A stretch of DNA of 64,000 nucleotides from assembly GCF_014164785.1 (NCBI RefSeq), contig NZ_JACJFN010000001.1, positions 806,001 to 870,000 of the forward strand. Reading direction: 5' to 3'. Below, in pieces: positions 12,458-23,761 of this stretch. Under the pieces are notes generated by a model. That model was not told the DNA's origin and made no database searches. It saw only the letters and a list, made by a program, of their open reading frames with translations. The first letter of the stretch is position 1, and every line of letters begins with the position of its first letter. Source of the DNA: Aquipseudomonas guryensis. Its GTDB lineage: Bacteria > Pseudomonadota > Gammaproteobacteria > Pseudomonadales > Pseudomonadaceae. A program made the translations under genes and the position numbers.

Positions 12458-12928
12458 ATGACCAAGCCCGCTTTCGAACTCACTGCCGAACTGCGCGACG
12501 CCGTCGCCGGTTTCTTCCAGCGCATTCCGTTCAACCAGGTGCTGGGCATCCAGCTGGTCGAACTGTCCCTCGACAAGGTGGTGATGGAACTGCCGATGAA
12601 GCCCGAGCTGATCGGCAACTTCGTCCACGGCATCCTGCATGGCGGGGTGATTTCCTCGCTGCTCGACGTCGCCGGCGGCGCCATGGCGCTTATCGGCGCC
12701 TTCGACAAGCACCAGCACCTGTCCAGCAGCGAACGCATGGCGCGCCTGTCCAAGCTTGGCACCATCGACCTGCGCGTCGACTACCTGCGCCCCGGCCGCG
12801 GCCAGCTGTTCACCGCCACGGCCGTGCTACTGCGGTCGGGCAACAAGGTGGCGGTGGTGCGCAGCGAGCTGCACAGCGACGACGGCAGCCTGGTGGCGGT
12901 GGGCACCGGCACCTATCTGTGCGGCTGA
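12458..12928 (+). CDS. Hotdog-fold thioesterase (YigI/PaaI-like)
   Basis: A 156-residue protein with the PaaI-type hotdog motif HGGVISSLLDVAGGAMAL and the strand pair TIDLRVDYLRPG. These enzymes hydrolyse acyl-CoA thioesters in the cytosol. The ATG at 12458 (MTKPAFEL) is chosen over an upstream TTG because it matches the compact family length. No clear acyl specificity can be read. It converges on the YaiI gene across a REP pair. Confidence 0.85.
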   Translation: MTKPAFELTAELRDAVAGFFQRIPFNQVLGIQLVELSLDKVVMELPMKPELIGNFVHGILHGGVISSLLDVAGGAMALIGAFDKHQHLSSSERMARLSKLGTIDLRVDYLRPGRGQLFTATAVLLRSGNKVAVVRSELHSDDGSLVAVGTGTYLCG

Positions 12929-12968
12929 GAGCCGCAACGAATCGTCGGTAAGGCGCATGTGCCAACCC

Positions 12969-13026
12969 GTAGCCCGGATGCAATCCGGGAAGCAGACAAC
13001 TCCGACCCGGATTGCATCCGGGCTAC
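12969..13026. repeat. Inverted REP pair (REPIN-like)
   Basis: GTAGCCCGGATGCAATCCGGG is followed 16 bases later by its near-perfect reverse complement, forming a long hairpin. It is the same core as the palindrome at 421-447. The right arm provides the CTA that is the TAG stop of the YaiI gene on the minus strand. It sits between convergent genes and may act as a terminator. Confidence 0.8.
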
Positions 13027-13472
13027 TTCATCAGGCGGGTGAGGATACGATCCAGCGCGTTGGCGAAGGCCTGCCGATCCTTCTCGCCATAGGCGGCCTG
13101 GCCGCCACCCATCTGGCCCTGCTCACGCAGTTCGGTGAACAGGTTGCGCACCGCCAGGCGCTCCCCCATGTTGCGCTCGTCGAACTCGCGCCCGCGCGGA
13201 TCGAGGGCACTGACGCCCTTCTTCACCAGGCGATCGGCCAGCGGTACATCGCTGCAGATCACCAGCTCGCCGGGCACGGCATGCTCGACCAGATAATCAT
13301 CCGCCGCATCCGGACCACTGGGCACCACGATCAACCGCACGCAGGTGAAGCCCGGCCGCGCCACTGGCTGCCCAGCCACCAGCACCACCTCGAAGCCACG
13401 CTTGAGGGCGAACTTCACCACCTGATCCCGCGCCGCCCGGGGGCAGGCGTCGGCATCGATCCAGACTCGCAT
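13023..13472 (-). CDS. YaiI/YqxD family protein (DUF188, NYN-like)
   Basis: A 149-residue protein starting MRVWIDADACPRAARDQV, the diagnostic DUF188 start with the Asp pair of a PIN/NYN-like nuclease fold. It continues with VVPSGPDAADDYLVEHA and VICSDVPLADRLVKKG, where further acidic residues lie. Biochemical function in bacteria is not established. The ATG at 13472 is picked because family members begin there; an upstream in-frame start adds non-conserved residues. The stop codon lies inside the REP repeat. Confidence 0.9.
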   Translation of the reverse strand: MRVWIDADACPRAARDQVVKFALKRGFEVVLVAGQPVARPGFTCVRLIVVPSGPDAADDYLVEHAVPGELVICSDVPLADRLVKKGVSALDPRGREFDERNMGERLAVRNLFTELREQGQMGGGQAAYGEKDRQAFANALDRILTRLMK

Positions 13473-13544
13473 TGCGTGGGGTACTCCACGGGAAAGTCGC
13501 CCTAATAAGTCAGCAGCCAAGAGCTAGACGCCCTTGAGCAGCCT

Positions 13545-14174
13545 TCAGGCGGTACGTCGCACCATGGCCAGCAGGCCGGCGGCAGCCATGAACAGACCGC
13601 CAAAGGTGCGGTTGAGAATGCGCTGCTGGCGCGGTGAGCGCAGCGCCCGCAGGACGCGCGCGGCCAGGCCGGTGTAACCGGCCATGACCACCAGATCGAC
13701 CGCCACCATGGTGGCCGCCATCACCGTGTACTGGGCCAGCAGCGAGCCCTGCAGATCGAGAAACTGCGGCAGCACGGCGAGGATGAAGATGATCGCCTTG
13801 GGGTTGCTGGCGTTGACCAGAAAGCCGCGCAGCACCAGGGTCAGCGGGCGCCCCAGAGGCCGCTCGCCCTCGCCCGCGGAGATCTCGCCGGGCAAGGCGA
13901 CCCACTGTTTCCAGCCGAGATAGACCAGGTAGGCCACACCAAACCACTTGATCAGGTTGAAGGCCAGTTCCGAGGTGGCCAGTACCGCACCGAGGCCGGC
14001 AGCAACCACGGCGATCTGCATCAGCAACGCCAGTTGCAGGCCAAGGGCGTTCCAGTAGCCACGCCAGAAACCGTACTGCAGGCCGGCGCTCATCGAGGCG
14101 ATGGCACCGGCACCCGGCGACAGGCTGATCACCCAGCAGGCAACGAAGAAAGCGAGCCAGGTCTCGATAGCCAT
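13545..14174 (-). CDS. LysE/RhtB family amino-acid exporter
   Basis: A 209-residue membrane protein with about six hydrophobic segments and the family start WLAFFVACWVISLSPGAGAI, followed by the conserved NPKAIIFILAVLPQFLD. RhtB-type carriers export homoserine, threonine or related amino acids by proton antiport. Substrate cannot be read from sequence. It stands alone, in the same orientation as the flanking YaiI and ABC-F genes. Confidence 0.9.
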   Translation of the reverse strand: MAIETWLAFFVACWVISLSPGAGAIASMSAGLQYGFWRGYWNALGLQLALLMQIAVVAAGLGAVLATSELAFNLIKWFGVAYLVYLGWKQWVALPGEISAGEGERPLGRPLTLVLRGFLVNASNPKAIIFILAVLPQFLDLQGSLLAQYTVMAATMVAVDLVVMAGYTGLAARVLRALRSPRQQRILNRTFGGLFMAAAGLLAMVRRTA

Positions 14175-14324
14175 GGCGAATACCTCAGTGATTGCAATGA
14201 ATGGCGGGGCGACTGAGCGTCCGGTAGCCCTCTAGCCTACGCGCTTGCCTGCACGACGCCCAGCGGACGTGCACTCAGCGAAAGCCGGCACAAACAGTCT
14301 ATGTCGGCCCTCTTAACGACCGGC

Positions 14325-16235
<1,911 letters not shown>

Positions 16236-16339
16236 CGCGCGCATTCACACTGTATCGAGCGGACGCGCCGCTGTAGTGTGAGCACGCCCAAAGGCGGCGC
16301 AGTCTATCAGTTTCGCCCCACCCTCGCCCGGAGAGCCTC

Positions 16340-16798
16340 ATGCCGTCTGACCTGTGGACCTTTGCCAGCCACTGCTACGCCCGCCCCGGCGTCGAGGCCG
16401 CCTGCCTGCGCCTGCAGGCGGCAGGGGCGGACGTGTGTCTGCTGCTGTGCGGCGCGTGGCTGGAACAACGCGGTGTGGCGTGCAGCAGGGAACGCCTGAG
16501 CGCATTGCAGGCACTCAGCGAACCCTGGCAGCGCCAGGTCGTGCAACCCTTGCGTGAGTTACGCCAGAACTGGCGAGAGGCGGCCCAACTCGATACGGCA
16601 CAGCTGCGCCTGCGCGAGCAGGTCAAGGCGTTGGAACTGGAAGCCGAGCGCGAGCTGTTACGACGCCTGGAAAGCCTGGCGGGCGCCTGGCCGCAGCAAA
16701 CGCAACCGGCGGCCTGGCTTGAGGCTCTGGCCACCAGTGCAGGAGAACAGCACCACGACGCGCTGCAGGTGCTGCGCGCCGTGGCAAACCGGACTTAA
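16340..16798 (+). CDS. TIGR02444 family protein
   Basis: A 152-residue, Gln/Leu/Glu-rich helical protein beginning MPSDLWTFASHCYARPGVEAACLRLQ, the recognisable start of the gammaproteobacterial TIGR02444 family. No enzymatic motif is visible and the function is unknown. In Pseudomonas it sits next to the ABC-F gene and algP, as here. Its last codon overlaps the end of the convergent algP by four bases. Confidence 0.8.
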   Translation: MPSDLWTFASHCYARPGVEAACLRLQAAGADVCLLLCGAWLEQRGVACSRERLSALQALSEPWQRQVVQPLRELRQNWREAAQLDTAQLRLREQVKALELEAERELLRRLESLAGAWPQQTQPAAWLEALATSAGEQHHDALQVLRAVANRT

Positions 16799-17928
16799 GC
16801 GCCGGTCGGTGGGGTGCTGCCATTGCTGGTGGCAGGTGCAGCGGCGGCCGGGGTGGCCGCAGGAGCGGCAGCCGGAGCAGTGGCCGGCTTGGCAGCGACC
16901 GGCTTGGCGGCCGGGGCTTTCTTCACGGCTGGTTTAGCCGCAGGTTTTGCCGCCGGTTTCGCGGCGGGCTTGGCCGCAGCCTTGACCGGAGCCTTGGCTG
17001 CAGCAGGCTTGACCACGCTGGCCGCTGGCGCCTTAGCTGCGGGCTTGGCTGCAGGTTTTGCCGCCGGCTTGGCCGGTGCCTTGGCAGCAGCCGGTTTGGC
17101 AGCACTGACTGCTGGCTTCTTCGCCACTGTCGGTTTAGCGGCAGGCTTGGCTGCGGGTTTCGCAGCCGGCTTCGCGGCGACCTTGACCGGCGCCTTCGCT
17201 GCCGCTGGCTTGGCAGCGCTAGCTGCAGGCTTTTTCACCACTGCCGGTTTGGCTGCTGGCTTGGCTGCAGGCTTCGCGGCCGGCTTCGCGGCCGGCTTGG
17301 CCGCAGCCTTAACCGGTGCTTTGGCTGCCGCAGGCTTGGCGGCGCTGGCAGCAGGCTTTTTCGCCACTGTCGGTTTGGCGGCTGGCTTGGCCGCGGGTTT
17401 CGCGACCGGCTTGGCGACGGCCTTGACCGGCGCCTTGGCTGCTGCAGGCTTGGCAGCCGGCTTCTTCGCTACTGCTGGTTTGGCGGCAGGTTTCGCTGCA
17501 GCCTTGGCCACTGGTTTGGCGGCAGTACGGCTGCTCAGGGCCTTATTGGCCGCCTCGCGCACCTTGCCTACGCCCTGGGCCAGTTTCAGGCTTTCCTGGG
17601 CATCGCGCTTGAGCTGCAGAATGTAGTTACGGGTTTCGGTCTGGCGGGTCTTGAGGTTGTCGAGCAACTCTTCCAGTTCGCTGATCAACGACTTGGCTTT
17701 GTCCTGCGCCTTGGCCTTGCCGGCCTTGGCCGCATCCTGCAATTTGCTGCGCGCTTCATGCAGCTTTTCCTGGGCCTTGCCGCGCTGCTTTTCCAGTTTG
17801 GTCAGCATTTCTTCGGCTTCGCCGAGAGCCTGCGAGCAGGCCTTTTCCAGATGTTCGAGCAGGCTGTGGGAGAGTTGCTGAAGCAGGTGCAACGGAGTGG
17901 TAACGGACTTCTTATTGTTGGTCGGCAT
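16795..17928 (-). CDS. algP: AlgP, histone H1-like alginate regulatory protein
   Basis: A 377-residue protein. An N-terminal coiled-coil-like domain (residues about 1-135; HLLQQLSHSLLEHLEKACSQ) resembles a phasin-like helical region. A long tail follows built from tandem AAKPAAKPA/KAPVKAAAKP units, highly basic like eukaryotic histone H1. AlgP (AlgR3) was described in P. aeruginosa as affecting alginate gene expression, presumably by binding DNA. The ATG at 17928 has a strong AGGAGG. The repeat tail is prone to length change by recombination. The algQ gene lies 0.8 kb away. Confidence 0.93.
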   Translation of the reverse strand: MPTNNKKSVTTPLHLLQQLSHSLLEHLEKACSQALGEAEEMLTKLEKQRGKAQEKLHEARSKLQDAAKAGKAKAQDKAKSLISELEELLDNLKTRQTETRNYILQLKRDAQESLKLAQGVGKVREAANKALSSRTAAKPVAKAAAKPAAKPAVAKKPAAKPAAAKAPVKAVAKPVAKPAAKPAAKPTVAKKPAASAAKPAAAKAPVKAAAKPAAKPAAKPAAKPAAKPAVVKKPAASAAKPAAAKAPVKVAAKPAAKPAAKPAAKPTVAKKPAVSAAKPAAAKAPAKPAAKPAAKPAAKAPAASVVKPAAAKAPVKAAAKPAAKPAAKPAAKPAVKKAPAAKPVAAKPATAPAAAPAATPAAAAPATSNGSTPPTGA

Positions 17929-18055
17929 GACGTGCCTCCTAACGGACGTTGGTGACCCCATACTAGACGCCAGATTCTCCAGTCGCTAGCTGCACATTGT
18001 GACGATGGCAAGCACTGGCATAATCGCCCACACATTCACCCCGAGATTTCCCCCG

Positions 18056-18703
18056 ATGCTGCGCTGTTTATTGCTCCTGCTCTGCCTCTCGCCTGCACTG
18101 CTTGCAGCCGCCACGTCAGAGGATGATCTGGCCTATAGCCTGGGCGCCAGACTGGGTGAGCGGCTGCGCAGCGAAGTACCTGACCTGCAGCTGGAAGCCT
18201 TGCTGGAAGGCATGCGCCAGGCCTATCGCGCGGAGCCTTTGCGGCTGTCGCCAGAGCGCATCGACACCCTGCTGGATGAGCACGAGGAGCGCCTCGCCCT
18301 GCGTGCAGCGGCCGTCCGTCACGAACAGGCGCGGGCTACGGAACAGCGCTTTCTGGCGGCGGAAAAAGCCAAGCCGGGGGTTCGTGAATTGGCCGGTGGC
18401 GTACTGGTTCATGAGCTGCGTCCCGGGACGGGGCAAGCGGGAAATGCTGCACGGGTGCAGGTACGCTATCGCGGCGAACTGGCCGATGGCAGCCTGTTCG
18501 ACCAGAGCGAAGACCCGCAGTGGTTCCGCCTCAAAAGCCTGATCAGCGGCTGGCAGACCGCCCTTCGGGCGATGCCGGTAGGGGCCAAATGGCGGGTGGT
18601 GATTCCAGCGGCGCAGGCCTATGGCCAGGCTGGCGCCGGCGATCTGATTCCGCCGGATGCACCACTGGTGTTCGAGCTGGAGTTGCTGGATGTCGCCGAC
18701 TAG
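18056..18703 (+). CDS. FKBP-type peptidyl-prolyl isomerase, exported
   Basis: A 215-residue protein with a signal peptide (MLRCLLLLLCLSPALLAAA), an N-terminal dimerisation-type helical domain (EDDLAYSLGARLGERLRSEV), and a C-terminal FKBP domain. The FKBP domain has VQVRYRGELADGSLFDQS, LISGWQTALRAMPVGAKWRV and IPAAQAYGQAGAGDLIPP. It should catalyse prolyl cis-trans isomerisation in the periplasm, like FklB/FkpA and Mip. The start at 18056 is chosen because it opens the signal peptide. It diverges from algP. Confidence 0.9.
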   Translation: MLRCLLLLLCLSPALLAAATSEDDLAYSLGARLGERLRSEVPDLQLEALLEGMRQAYRAEPLRLSPERIDTLLDEHEERLALRAAAVRHEQARATEQRFLAAEKAKPGVRELAGGVLVHELRPGTGQAGNAARVQVRYRGELADGSLFDQSEDPQWFRLKSLISGWQTALRAMPVGAKWRVVIPAAQAYGQAGAGDLIPPDAPLVFELELLDVAD

Positions 18704-18724
18704 CAGTCGGCGTCCAGCAGCCAC

Positions 18725-19198
18725 TCAGACCGAGGCTACGCCCTGCTGCTCGTGTGCGTTGTGCAGCACTTCGATCAGGCAATCTTCCAGCTCGAAGCGC
18801 TCATGCAGCAGTTGCCCAAGGCGTTTCAATTCGGCGCTCAGTGACGCGGTATCGCGGCAGTCACCGTTGTCGCAACGGTCATTGAAAGCCAACGCCACTT
18901 CGGTGATCGCTTCGATACGCGGGTAGATCTGCTTGGCCAGTTCGAGGCCGCGCTGGTCGCCGAAGGCCTTGGCCTCGCCGGTCAGTTGTTCGTAGACCTC
19001 GAAGTGTCCGGCCGAAACATAGTCGACCAGAATCTCGCAGAAGCGCTGCAGATCCTGAGCATTGGCTGCAGGTGCCTGAGGCTTGTCACTGAGGAGGTCA
19101 TAGGCACGAACCAGCTCATGACGTTCCTGAAGCCAGCGGTCGATCAGCTGGTGTACTCCACCCCAACGTTCCTGGGCGTTCTGGCAGCTCTCGAGCAT
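18725..19198 (-). CDS. algQ: AlgQ/Rsd, anti-sigma-70 regulator
   Basis: A 157-residue all-helical protein of the Rsd/AlgQ family: [20 protein letters not shown] at the N-terminus and the central [21 protein letters not shown]. It binds sigma-70 region 4, limiting housekeeping transcription, and in P. aeruginosa affects alginate, siderophore and virulence expression. It converges on the FKBP gene with about 20 bases between stops. It is transcribed from a separate promoter upstream of 19198. Confidence 0.93.
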   Translation of the reverse strand: MLESCQNAQERWGGVHQLIDRWLQERHELVRAYDLLSDKPQAPAANAQDLQRFCEILVDYVSAGHFEVYEQLTGEAKAFGDQRGLELAKQIYPRIEAITEVALAFNDRCDNGDCRDTASLSAELKRLGQLLHERFELEDCLIEVLHNAHEQQGVASV

Positions 19199-19382
19199 GA
19201 TGTCCTCACTTCCCTACAGGTGAATGCTGGTGTAGCGCAGCCCCGAGCCGATTATTTGGCAACTTGGGCAGCCCCGAAGAAATAACCGGCGAAGTGCCGG
19301 ATTACTGACGAGGCGTTGGGCCAGAGTATGCCCGCCGGCTTCCGTCATCAAGTCACCTTGATCAGGAAATTGCTGACCCGGG

Positions 19383-19910
19383 TCATTTCACCGGTTTGTA
19401 GAAGCTCAGGGTCACCTGTCCGAGGTCGATACCCCACTTGGACATGCGCGCCCGGTTAAGCATCACGCGCTGATCCATGAGGAACATCCAGTCATCGAAA
19501 TCGACTACATACTGTTCGCCATCGACCTTGAGCAACAGCTGGTAGCGCCAGTGCAGGGCATTGCCGGAGACCTCACCGATGGCCTCGCCGACGACATCGC
19601 CGGCGGTTCCGCGCCAGCTGCCATCAGCCTGCCGGCGCAAGGTCCAGACGCGCCGCTCGGTACTGCCATCGCTGTAGGTGAAGCGTTCGTCGAGGGTACC
19701 GACATCGCCTTGCCAGGTGCCGGTCATGGCTACGTGAAAGCGTTTGACCACTTCACCGGAGCGGTTCTGGAACATGCCCCAGGCTTCCAGCTCGCCGTTC
19801 AGGTAGTCGGATAGCTCAAGCGCCGGCTGCTCGGCGGCGTACTGGCGGATATCCGGGCCCGTACAACCGGCCATGGACAGGGCGAACAGCAAGACGATCA
19901 AGGCACGCAT
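19383..19910 (-). CDS. DUF3833 lipoprotein
   Basis: A 175-residue protein with a lipoprotein signal (RALIVLLFALSMAGC, lipobox Cys at residue 16) and the DUF3833 beta-rich body (LSDYLNGELEAWGMFQNRSG; VVDFDDWMFLMDQRVMLNRA). It is expected at a membrane facing the periplasm. Function unknown. It is a single gene between algQ and dsbB. Confidence 0.85.
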   Translation of the reverse strand: MRALIVLLFALSMAGCTGPDIRQYAAEQPALELSDYLNGELEAWGMFQNRSGEVVKRFHVAMTGTWQGDVGTLDERFTYSDGSTERRVWTLRRQADGSWRGTAGDVVGEAIGEVSGNALHWRYQLLLKVDGEQYVVDFDDWMFLMDQRVMLNRARMSKWGIDLGQVTLSFYKPVK

Positions 19911-19999
19911 GATGAGACTCCGACAGTCGCAGGTAGACCAGGACTATGCAGCGCGCGCGGACCGTGGGCAATCGCCAGCCGTTACCAGCTGTTGCCGGA

Positions 20000-20491
20000 T
20001 CAGCTGCGACGCAACAACTGGAACAGGCTGAACAGAATCATGCCGGCGAACGCCAGCAGGCTCCACTCCGGCACGCTCATGCCAAACAGGGTCCAGCTCA
20101 CTTCCGCGCAATCGGCGGTGCCGTGAAACACCAGGCGCACGATCTCTTGCAGCGGCAGGGCATCGAGCATGAATTCCAGGCTCGGCAGGCAGGCCTCGAG
20201 CTGATCCGGCGGCACGCCCTGCAGCCACACCTGGCGCCCGGCGGTGCCGGCACCCAGCGCCGCGAACAGCAGGGCCAGCAGCGCATACAACCGCCGCCCC
20301 AGGCGCGCCGGGCCATGGATGGCGGCGATCAGGCAGACCAACGCGAAGAGGATCACGCAGACGCGCTGCACGATGCACATCGGGCACGGTTCCAGCCCGA
20401 CGTAGTGTTCGAGGAACAACGCACCGCCCATCAGGCCAAGGCAACCGAGAAAAGCGAGGAGAAACAGGGTACGCGGATTGGCCAAGGCCAT
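20000..20491 (-). CDS. dsbB: Disulfide bond formation protein B
   Basis: A 163-residue inner-membrane quinone reductase with four transmembrane helices. The first periplasmic loop carries the redox pair in EPCPMC. The second loop carries Cys in LEACLPS and ADCAEVSW. DsbB reoxidises DsbA and passes electrons to ubiquinone. The length and topology match DsbB/DsbH of Pseudomonas. It lies directly downstream of hemY on the same strand, with a gap of about 115 bases. Confidence 0.93.
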   Translation of the reverse strand: MALANPRTLFLLAFLGCLGLMGGALFLEHYVGLEPCPMCIVQRVCVILFALVCLIAAIHGPARLGRRLYALLALLFAALGAGTAGRQVWLQGVPPDQLEACLPSLEFMLDALPLQEIVRLVFHGTADCAEVSWTLFGMSVPEWSLLAFAGMILFSLFQLLRRS

Positions 20492-20605
20492 GAGAACTCC
20501 GAAGCAGACGGGAAAGGCGGTTACGGTAGAGGAAAGCCGGTCAGGCTTTCAAGGCAACGTGCGACACCTCGTCCGTGACCAGGCGCCGCACGTCTAGTCA
20601 GGCAC

Positions 20606-21841
20606 TCAGGCGCGCGCCGGCAGTGGCAGGTTCGGCAGTTGCTGATCGAGCAGGCCAAGGCCTTCCTGGAACAGCTGATTGCTCTTTTCCAGCTCGCCCA
20701 GATGGGCCAGCAGACGGGCCAGCTCGGCACAGGTTTCCGCGCTGCGGGAAAACTCCATGCTGATCTCGAAGTACTCACGGGCCTTGCCCCACAGACTGTT
20801 CTGCAGACACAGACGGCCGAGACTGAGCAGCAGTACGGGATCCTGCGGATGCTGCTTGAGCAGGGCTTCGGCCGTCTGCAGCTGGCGCGCCGGATCACGC
20901 CCGCGCAGCACACCATAGAGCCGCACCAGGCGGCTGTCGTAAGCCTGTTTGAGGCCCTTGCGCAGAACCTCCTCGGCTTCTTCCGGAGCACCCAGGCGCT
21001 GCAGCTGACCAGCATAGGCGAGCAGCAACTCCGGCTCGCTGCGCTGGGTCGAGGACAACTGCTGCCAGGCCGCGGTCAGCGGCTGCAACGCGGCCTCACC
21101 CTGATTCAATCCAGCCTGCCCGGCGGCCAGCAGGCGACCCTGCCAGACCTGGCGTTCCAGGGTTGCCAGCTCCTCATTGCTGAGTACCTTACCCTTGCGC
21201 AGCTCGGGCAACAGATCGAGCAGGGCCGACCAGTCCGCACGGGCCAGCAGCAGGCTCTGCAGCTGACGCAGTACCTGGCGGTGGCGCGGGTGACGCTGGC
21301 GCATTACCTGCAAGGTTTCCTGGGCCGCGGCGCTTTCGCCACGCGCCTGCTGCAGTTCGGCATGGGCCAGGGCGATGGCCAGCTCGGCCTGCGGCTGACG
21401 CAGCAGGGCGCGTTCGAGAAAGCTATCGCTCTGCTCGTAATTACCCAGTTGCTGCGCCGCCCGGGCTGCGCCCAGGTAGTGCATCAGCGGCTGGCGCTCA
21501 CCTTCGGCGGCCTGCTGCAGATGGCGCACTGCACGCTCCCAGCGCCCTTCGGCGAGATCCAGCAGGCCTTTATCGGCAGCCAGTTGCTGACGCTTGCCAT
21601 GATTGCGCCGCGACCAGGGATTGAGCAGACCACCGGACACCACGAACAGCCGCCATAGCCAGCGCACGCCCCAGACCAATAGCCAGGCCAGTGTCACCAG
21701 GAGCAGGAACACCCACAGGCTGGATTCATAGCGAAAGCTCTTCCAGGCGATCAGCACATAGCCGCTGTGTTCGGCGATGGCCAGACCGAGCAGGGTGGTG
21801 GCTGCGACCACCAGAAGCAACAGGAGGATGGCGCGGATCAT
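20606..21841 (-). CDS. hemY: HemY protein, TPR-containing membrane protein
   Basis: A 411-residue protein with two N-terminal transmembrane helices (RAILLLLLVVAATTLLGLAI and SLWVFLLLVTLAWLLVWGV) followed by TPR-type helical repeats rich in Leu/Ala/Gln. This is the heme-operon HemY of gammaproteobacteria, distinct from the Bacillus oxidase of the same name. Its role is thought to be a scaffold or regulator in heme synthesis. Its ATG overlaps the hemX stop by four bases (ATGA). It is the last gene of hemC-hemD-hemX-hemY. Confidence 0.93.
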   Translation of the reverse strand: MIRAILLLLLVVAATTLLGLAIAEHSGYVLIAWKSFRYESSLWVFLLLVTLAWLLVWGVRWLWRLFVVSGGLLNPWSRRNHGKRQQLAADKGLLDLAEGRWERAVRHLQQAAEGERQPLMHYLGAARAAQQLGNYEQSDSFLERALLRQPQAELAIALAHAELQQARGESAAAQETLQVMRQRHPRHRQVLRQLQSLLLARADWSALLDLLPELRKGKVLSNEELATLERQVWQGRLLAAGQAGLNQGEAALQPLTAAWQQLSSTQRSEPELLLAYAGQLQRLGAPEEAEEVLRKGLKQAYDSRLVRLYGVLRGRDPARQLQTAEALLKQHPQDPVLLLSLGRLCLQNSLWGKAREYFEISMEFSRSAETCAELARLLAHLGELEKSNQLFQEGLGLLDQQLPNLPLPARA

Positions 21842-22965
21842 TGCCCGCCCTCCTCGGTTTCCACTGCGTCCACCGCTTCCGGCATCAGCTCACGGGCCTC
21901 GCGCAGTTTGAGGTAGGCCTGCAGGGTATTCAGCGCCGGGTCCAGGCTAGGCAGCTTGGCCACGACAGCCTGCTCGCCCAGCTCGCCGATGCGTTGCTGC
22001 ATGGCCTTGACCGCCTGATTGTCACGATCGAAGTAGTTGTCGAGCACCTCATGCGCCGCCTTCAGGGCCTGCCGATAGACCTCCGGCTGGCCATTCAACG
22101 CGCCCCATTGCGCCTGCTCCAGGGCCAGTGCCAGGGTCAGGCGAACCTGCGCCAGGCTCTGCCCGGCCAGCAGCGGGCGCACATCCTGATCGGCCTGCAG
22201 ATCGAGGCGCACATAGCGCGACAGCTGCGCCCACAGCTCGGCCCAGCGACTGCTGTCACTGGCACTGGCGGCCGTCGGCACTTCGCTCGGCAGGATGTAT
22301 TCGGGGGCGAGCATCTGCAGCTGATCGACCTGCCCGCGCAAAGCCGCCAGCTGCAGGAACAGACCACTGCGATCGACCTGCGGCAGGCTTTGCAGTGCCT
22401 CCAGCACCTTGATCAGCTCGCCGCGCGCGGCGAAGGCCTGAGGATCATCCTGCGCCTGCAGAATGCTGTCGGCACCCTGCACCAACGCGGTGGCGCTGTT
22501 GACGTCCTGCAACGCGCTGAGACGCAGCATCGCCAGGCGCAGCAAGTGCTCGGCCTCGGCCAGGCGCCAGTCTTCGCGGCTCTTGCCGAGCAGCCCGGAG
22601 AGGCTTTGTGCCAGGCGCTGCTGATCGCCCTGCAGGCTCACCAGCAGGTCGCGCTGGGCGCCCAGATCGGCCGCTGTCGGCAGCCCGGCCAGGCGCTGGG
22701 CGATGCGCTGTTCACTGGCCTGCAGCTGTTGCTGCGCCGCTGCACTGCTCTCGTTGAAGCGGGCCAGCTGCTGCGCCGCCTGGTCCTGCTGCAGGTACAG
22801 CTGCCAGCTGCTCCAGCCACCGGCAGCCAAGCCGGCGGCGCCGATCAGCAACGCCACTGCGGCGAGGCCACGGCCCTTGGCTTTGGGCGGCGCAACGGCG
22901 GGCGGCTGAGCCTTGGCCAGAGTGTCCTGGGTCGGTTCGCTGATCTGCGGGGCTGTCTCGCTCAC
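21838..22965 (-). CDS. hemX: HemX, uroporphyrinogen-III C-methyltransferase-like membrane protein
   Basis: A 375-residue protein with a proline-rich cytosolic N-terminus, one transmembrane segment (LAAVALLIGAAGLAAGGW) and a coiled-coil periplasmic body. It is annotated as a uroporphyrinogen III methylase by history, but the SAM-binding fold is not evident, so a structural role in the heme operon is more likely. I place the start at the GTG 22965: it has a GGATGG Shine-Dalgarno and clears the hemD stop by 16 bases. Confidence 0.9.
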   Translation of the reverse strand: MSETAPQISEPTQDTLAKAQPPAVAPPKAKGRGLAAVALLIGAAGLAAGGWSSWQLYLQQDQAAQQLARFNESSAAAQQQLQASEQRIAQRLAGLPTAADLGAQRDLLVSLQGDQQRLAQSLSGLLGKSREDWRLAEAEHLLRLAMLRLSALQDVNSATALVQGADSILQAQDDPQAFAARGELIKVLEALQSLPQVDRSGLFLQLAALRGQVDQLQMLAPEYILPSEVPTAASASDSSRWAELWAQLSRYVRLDLQADQDVRPLLAGQSLAQVRLTLALALEQAQWGALNGQPEVYRQALKAAHEVLDNYFDRDNQAVKAMQQRIGELGEQAVVAKLPSLDPALNTLQAYLKLREARELMPEAVDAVETEEGGQ

Positions 22966-22981
22966 GTGTCCATCCTTTGCA

Positions 22982-23761
22982 TCAGAGGGGTGGCGCGCTT
23001 GCACGCAAGGCCGCCAGAACAGCCGCAGCATTGGCGCCGCGACAATCGATTGGGTGCAGGGCCCCGGCGGCACGGGCCAGCTCGGCGACCCGTGGGCTGG
23101 GCACCAACAAGGGTAGCCGAGCCAGCTCGGGCCAGTCAGCCCCGGCCAGGTGCTGCAGATGTTCGAGGCCCTGAGCACTGCTGACCAACAGGGCGTTGAG
23201 ACGTTCCCCACGCACGCGCTGCAACAGGCAACCAGGCGGATAATCCGGCAGCACGCGGCGATAGAGTTCCAGATAATCGACCGTCACACCACGTTCGCGC
23301 AGGGTCTCGGCGAGCAGTTCACGCCCGCCCTCGCCGCGCAGGATCAGCACCCGCGGCTCCGGCGTAGCCAGTGCCTGCTGCAACTCAGGTAGCGCCAACA
23401 GGGCTTCGCTGTCGTCACCAGTAGCCGGGCAGATAGCCCGCTGGCCATGGGGATCGAGGTACGCGTCGAGGATCTGCGCAGTGGCTGCGCCGACACTGAA
23501 CCAGTGCTGATTGACTGGCGGCTTTGGCCAGTAGCGCTCGATCAGTTGCAGTCCCAGCCGCGCAGCCGGCTTGCTGACCACGATCAATGCACTGTAGCGC
23601 CCCAGCTCATCGATAGTCATGCGCTGCTCGCTGGTTTCCGCCAGCGCCTGGATATCCAGTAACGGCAGGCTGCAGCTGTAGACCCCAGCCTCGGCCAGAG
23701 TCGCGGCCAGGGCTGCGCTCTCGGCAGCAGGACGGGTCAGCAGCAGGCGCCAGCCCGTCAC
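22982..23761 (-). CDS. hemD: Uroporphyrinogen-III synthase
   Basis: A 259-residue two-lobed enzyme that closes hydroxymethylbilane with inversion of ring D. Motifs are weakly conserved in this family. Seen here are [57 protein letters not shown] and [15 protein letters not shown], in the expected order. The hemD ATG overlaps the hemC stop (ATGA), which confirms the assignment by context. Confidence 0.94.
   Translation of the reverse strand: MTGWRLLLTRPAAESAALAATLAEAGVYSCSLPLLDIQALAETSEQRMTIDELGRYSALIVVSKPAARLGLQLIERYWPKPPVNQHWFSVGAATAQILDAYLDPHGQRAICPATGDDSEALLALPELQQALATPEPRVLILRGEGGRELLAETLRERGVTVDYLELYRRVLPDYPPGCLLQRVRGERLNALLVSSAQGLEHLQHLAGADWPELARLPLLVPSPRVAELARAAGALHPIDCRGANAAAVLAALRASAPPL

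Noticed and set aside
16814..17626. A 270-codon AAGLAAGFAAG repeat frame, or a CRISPR-like array
   Set aside because: It is the complement of the algP KPAA repeats. The repeats are contiguous and coding, with no unique spacers.
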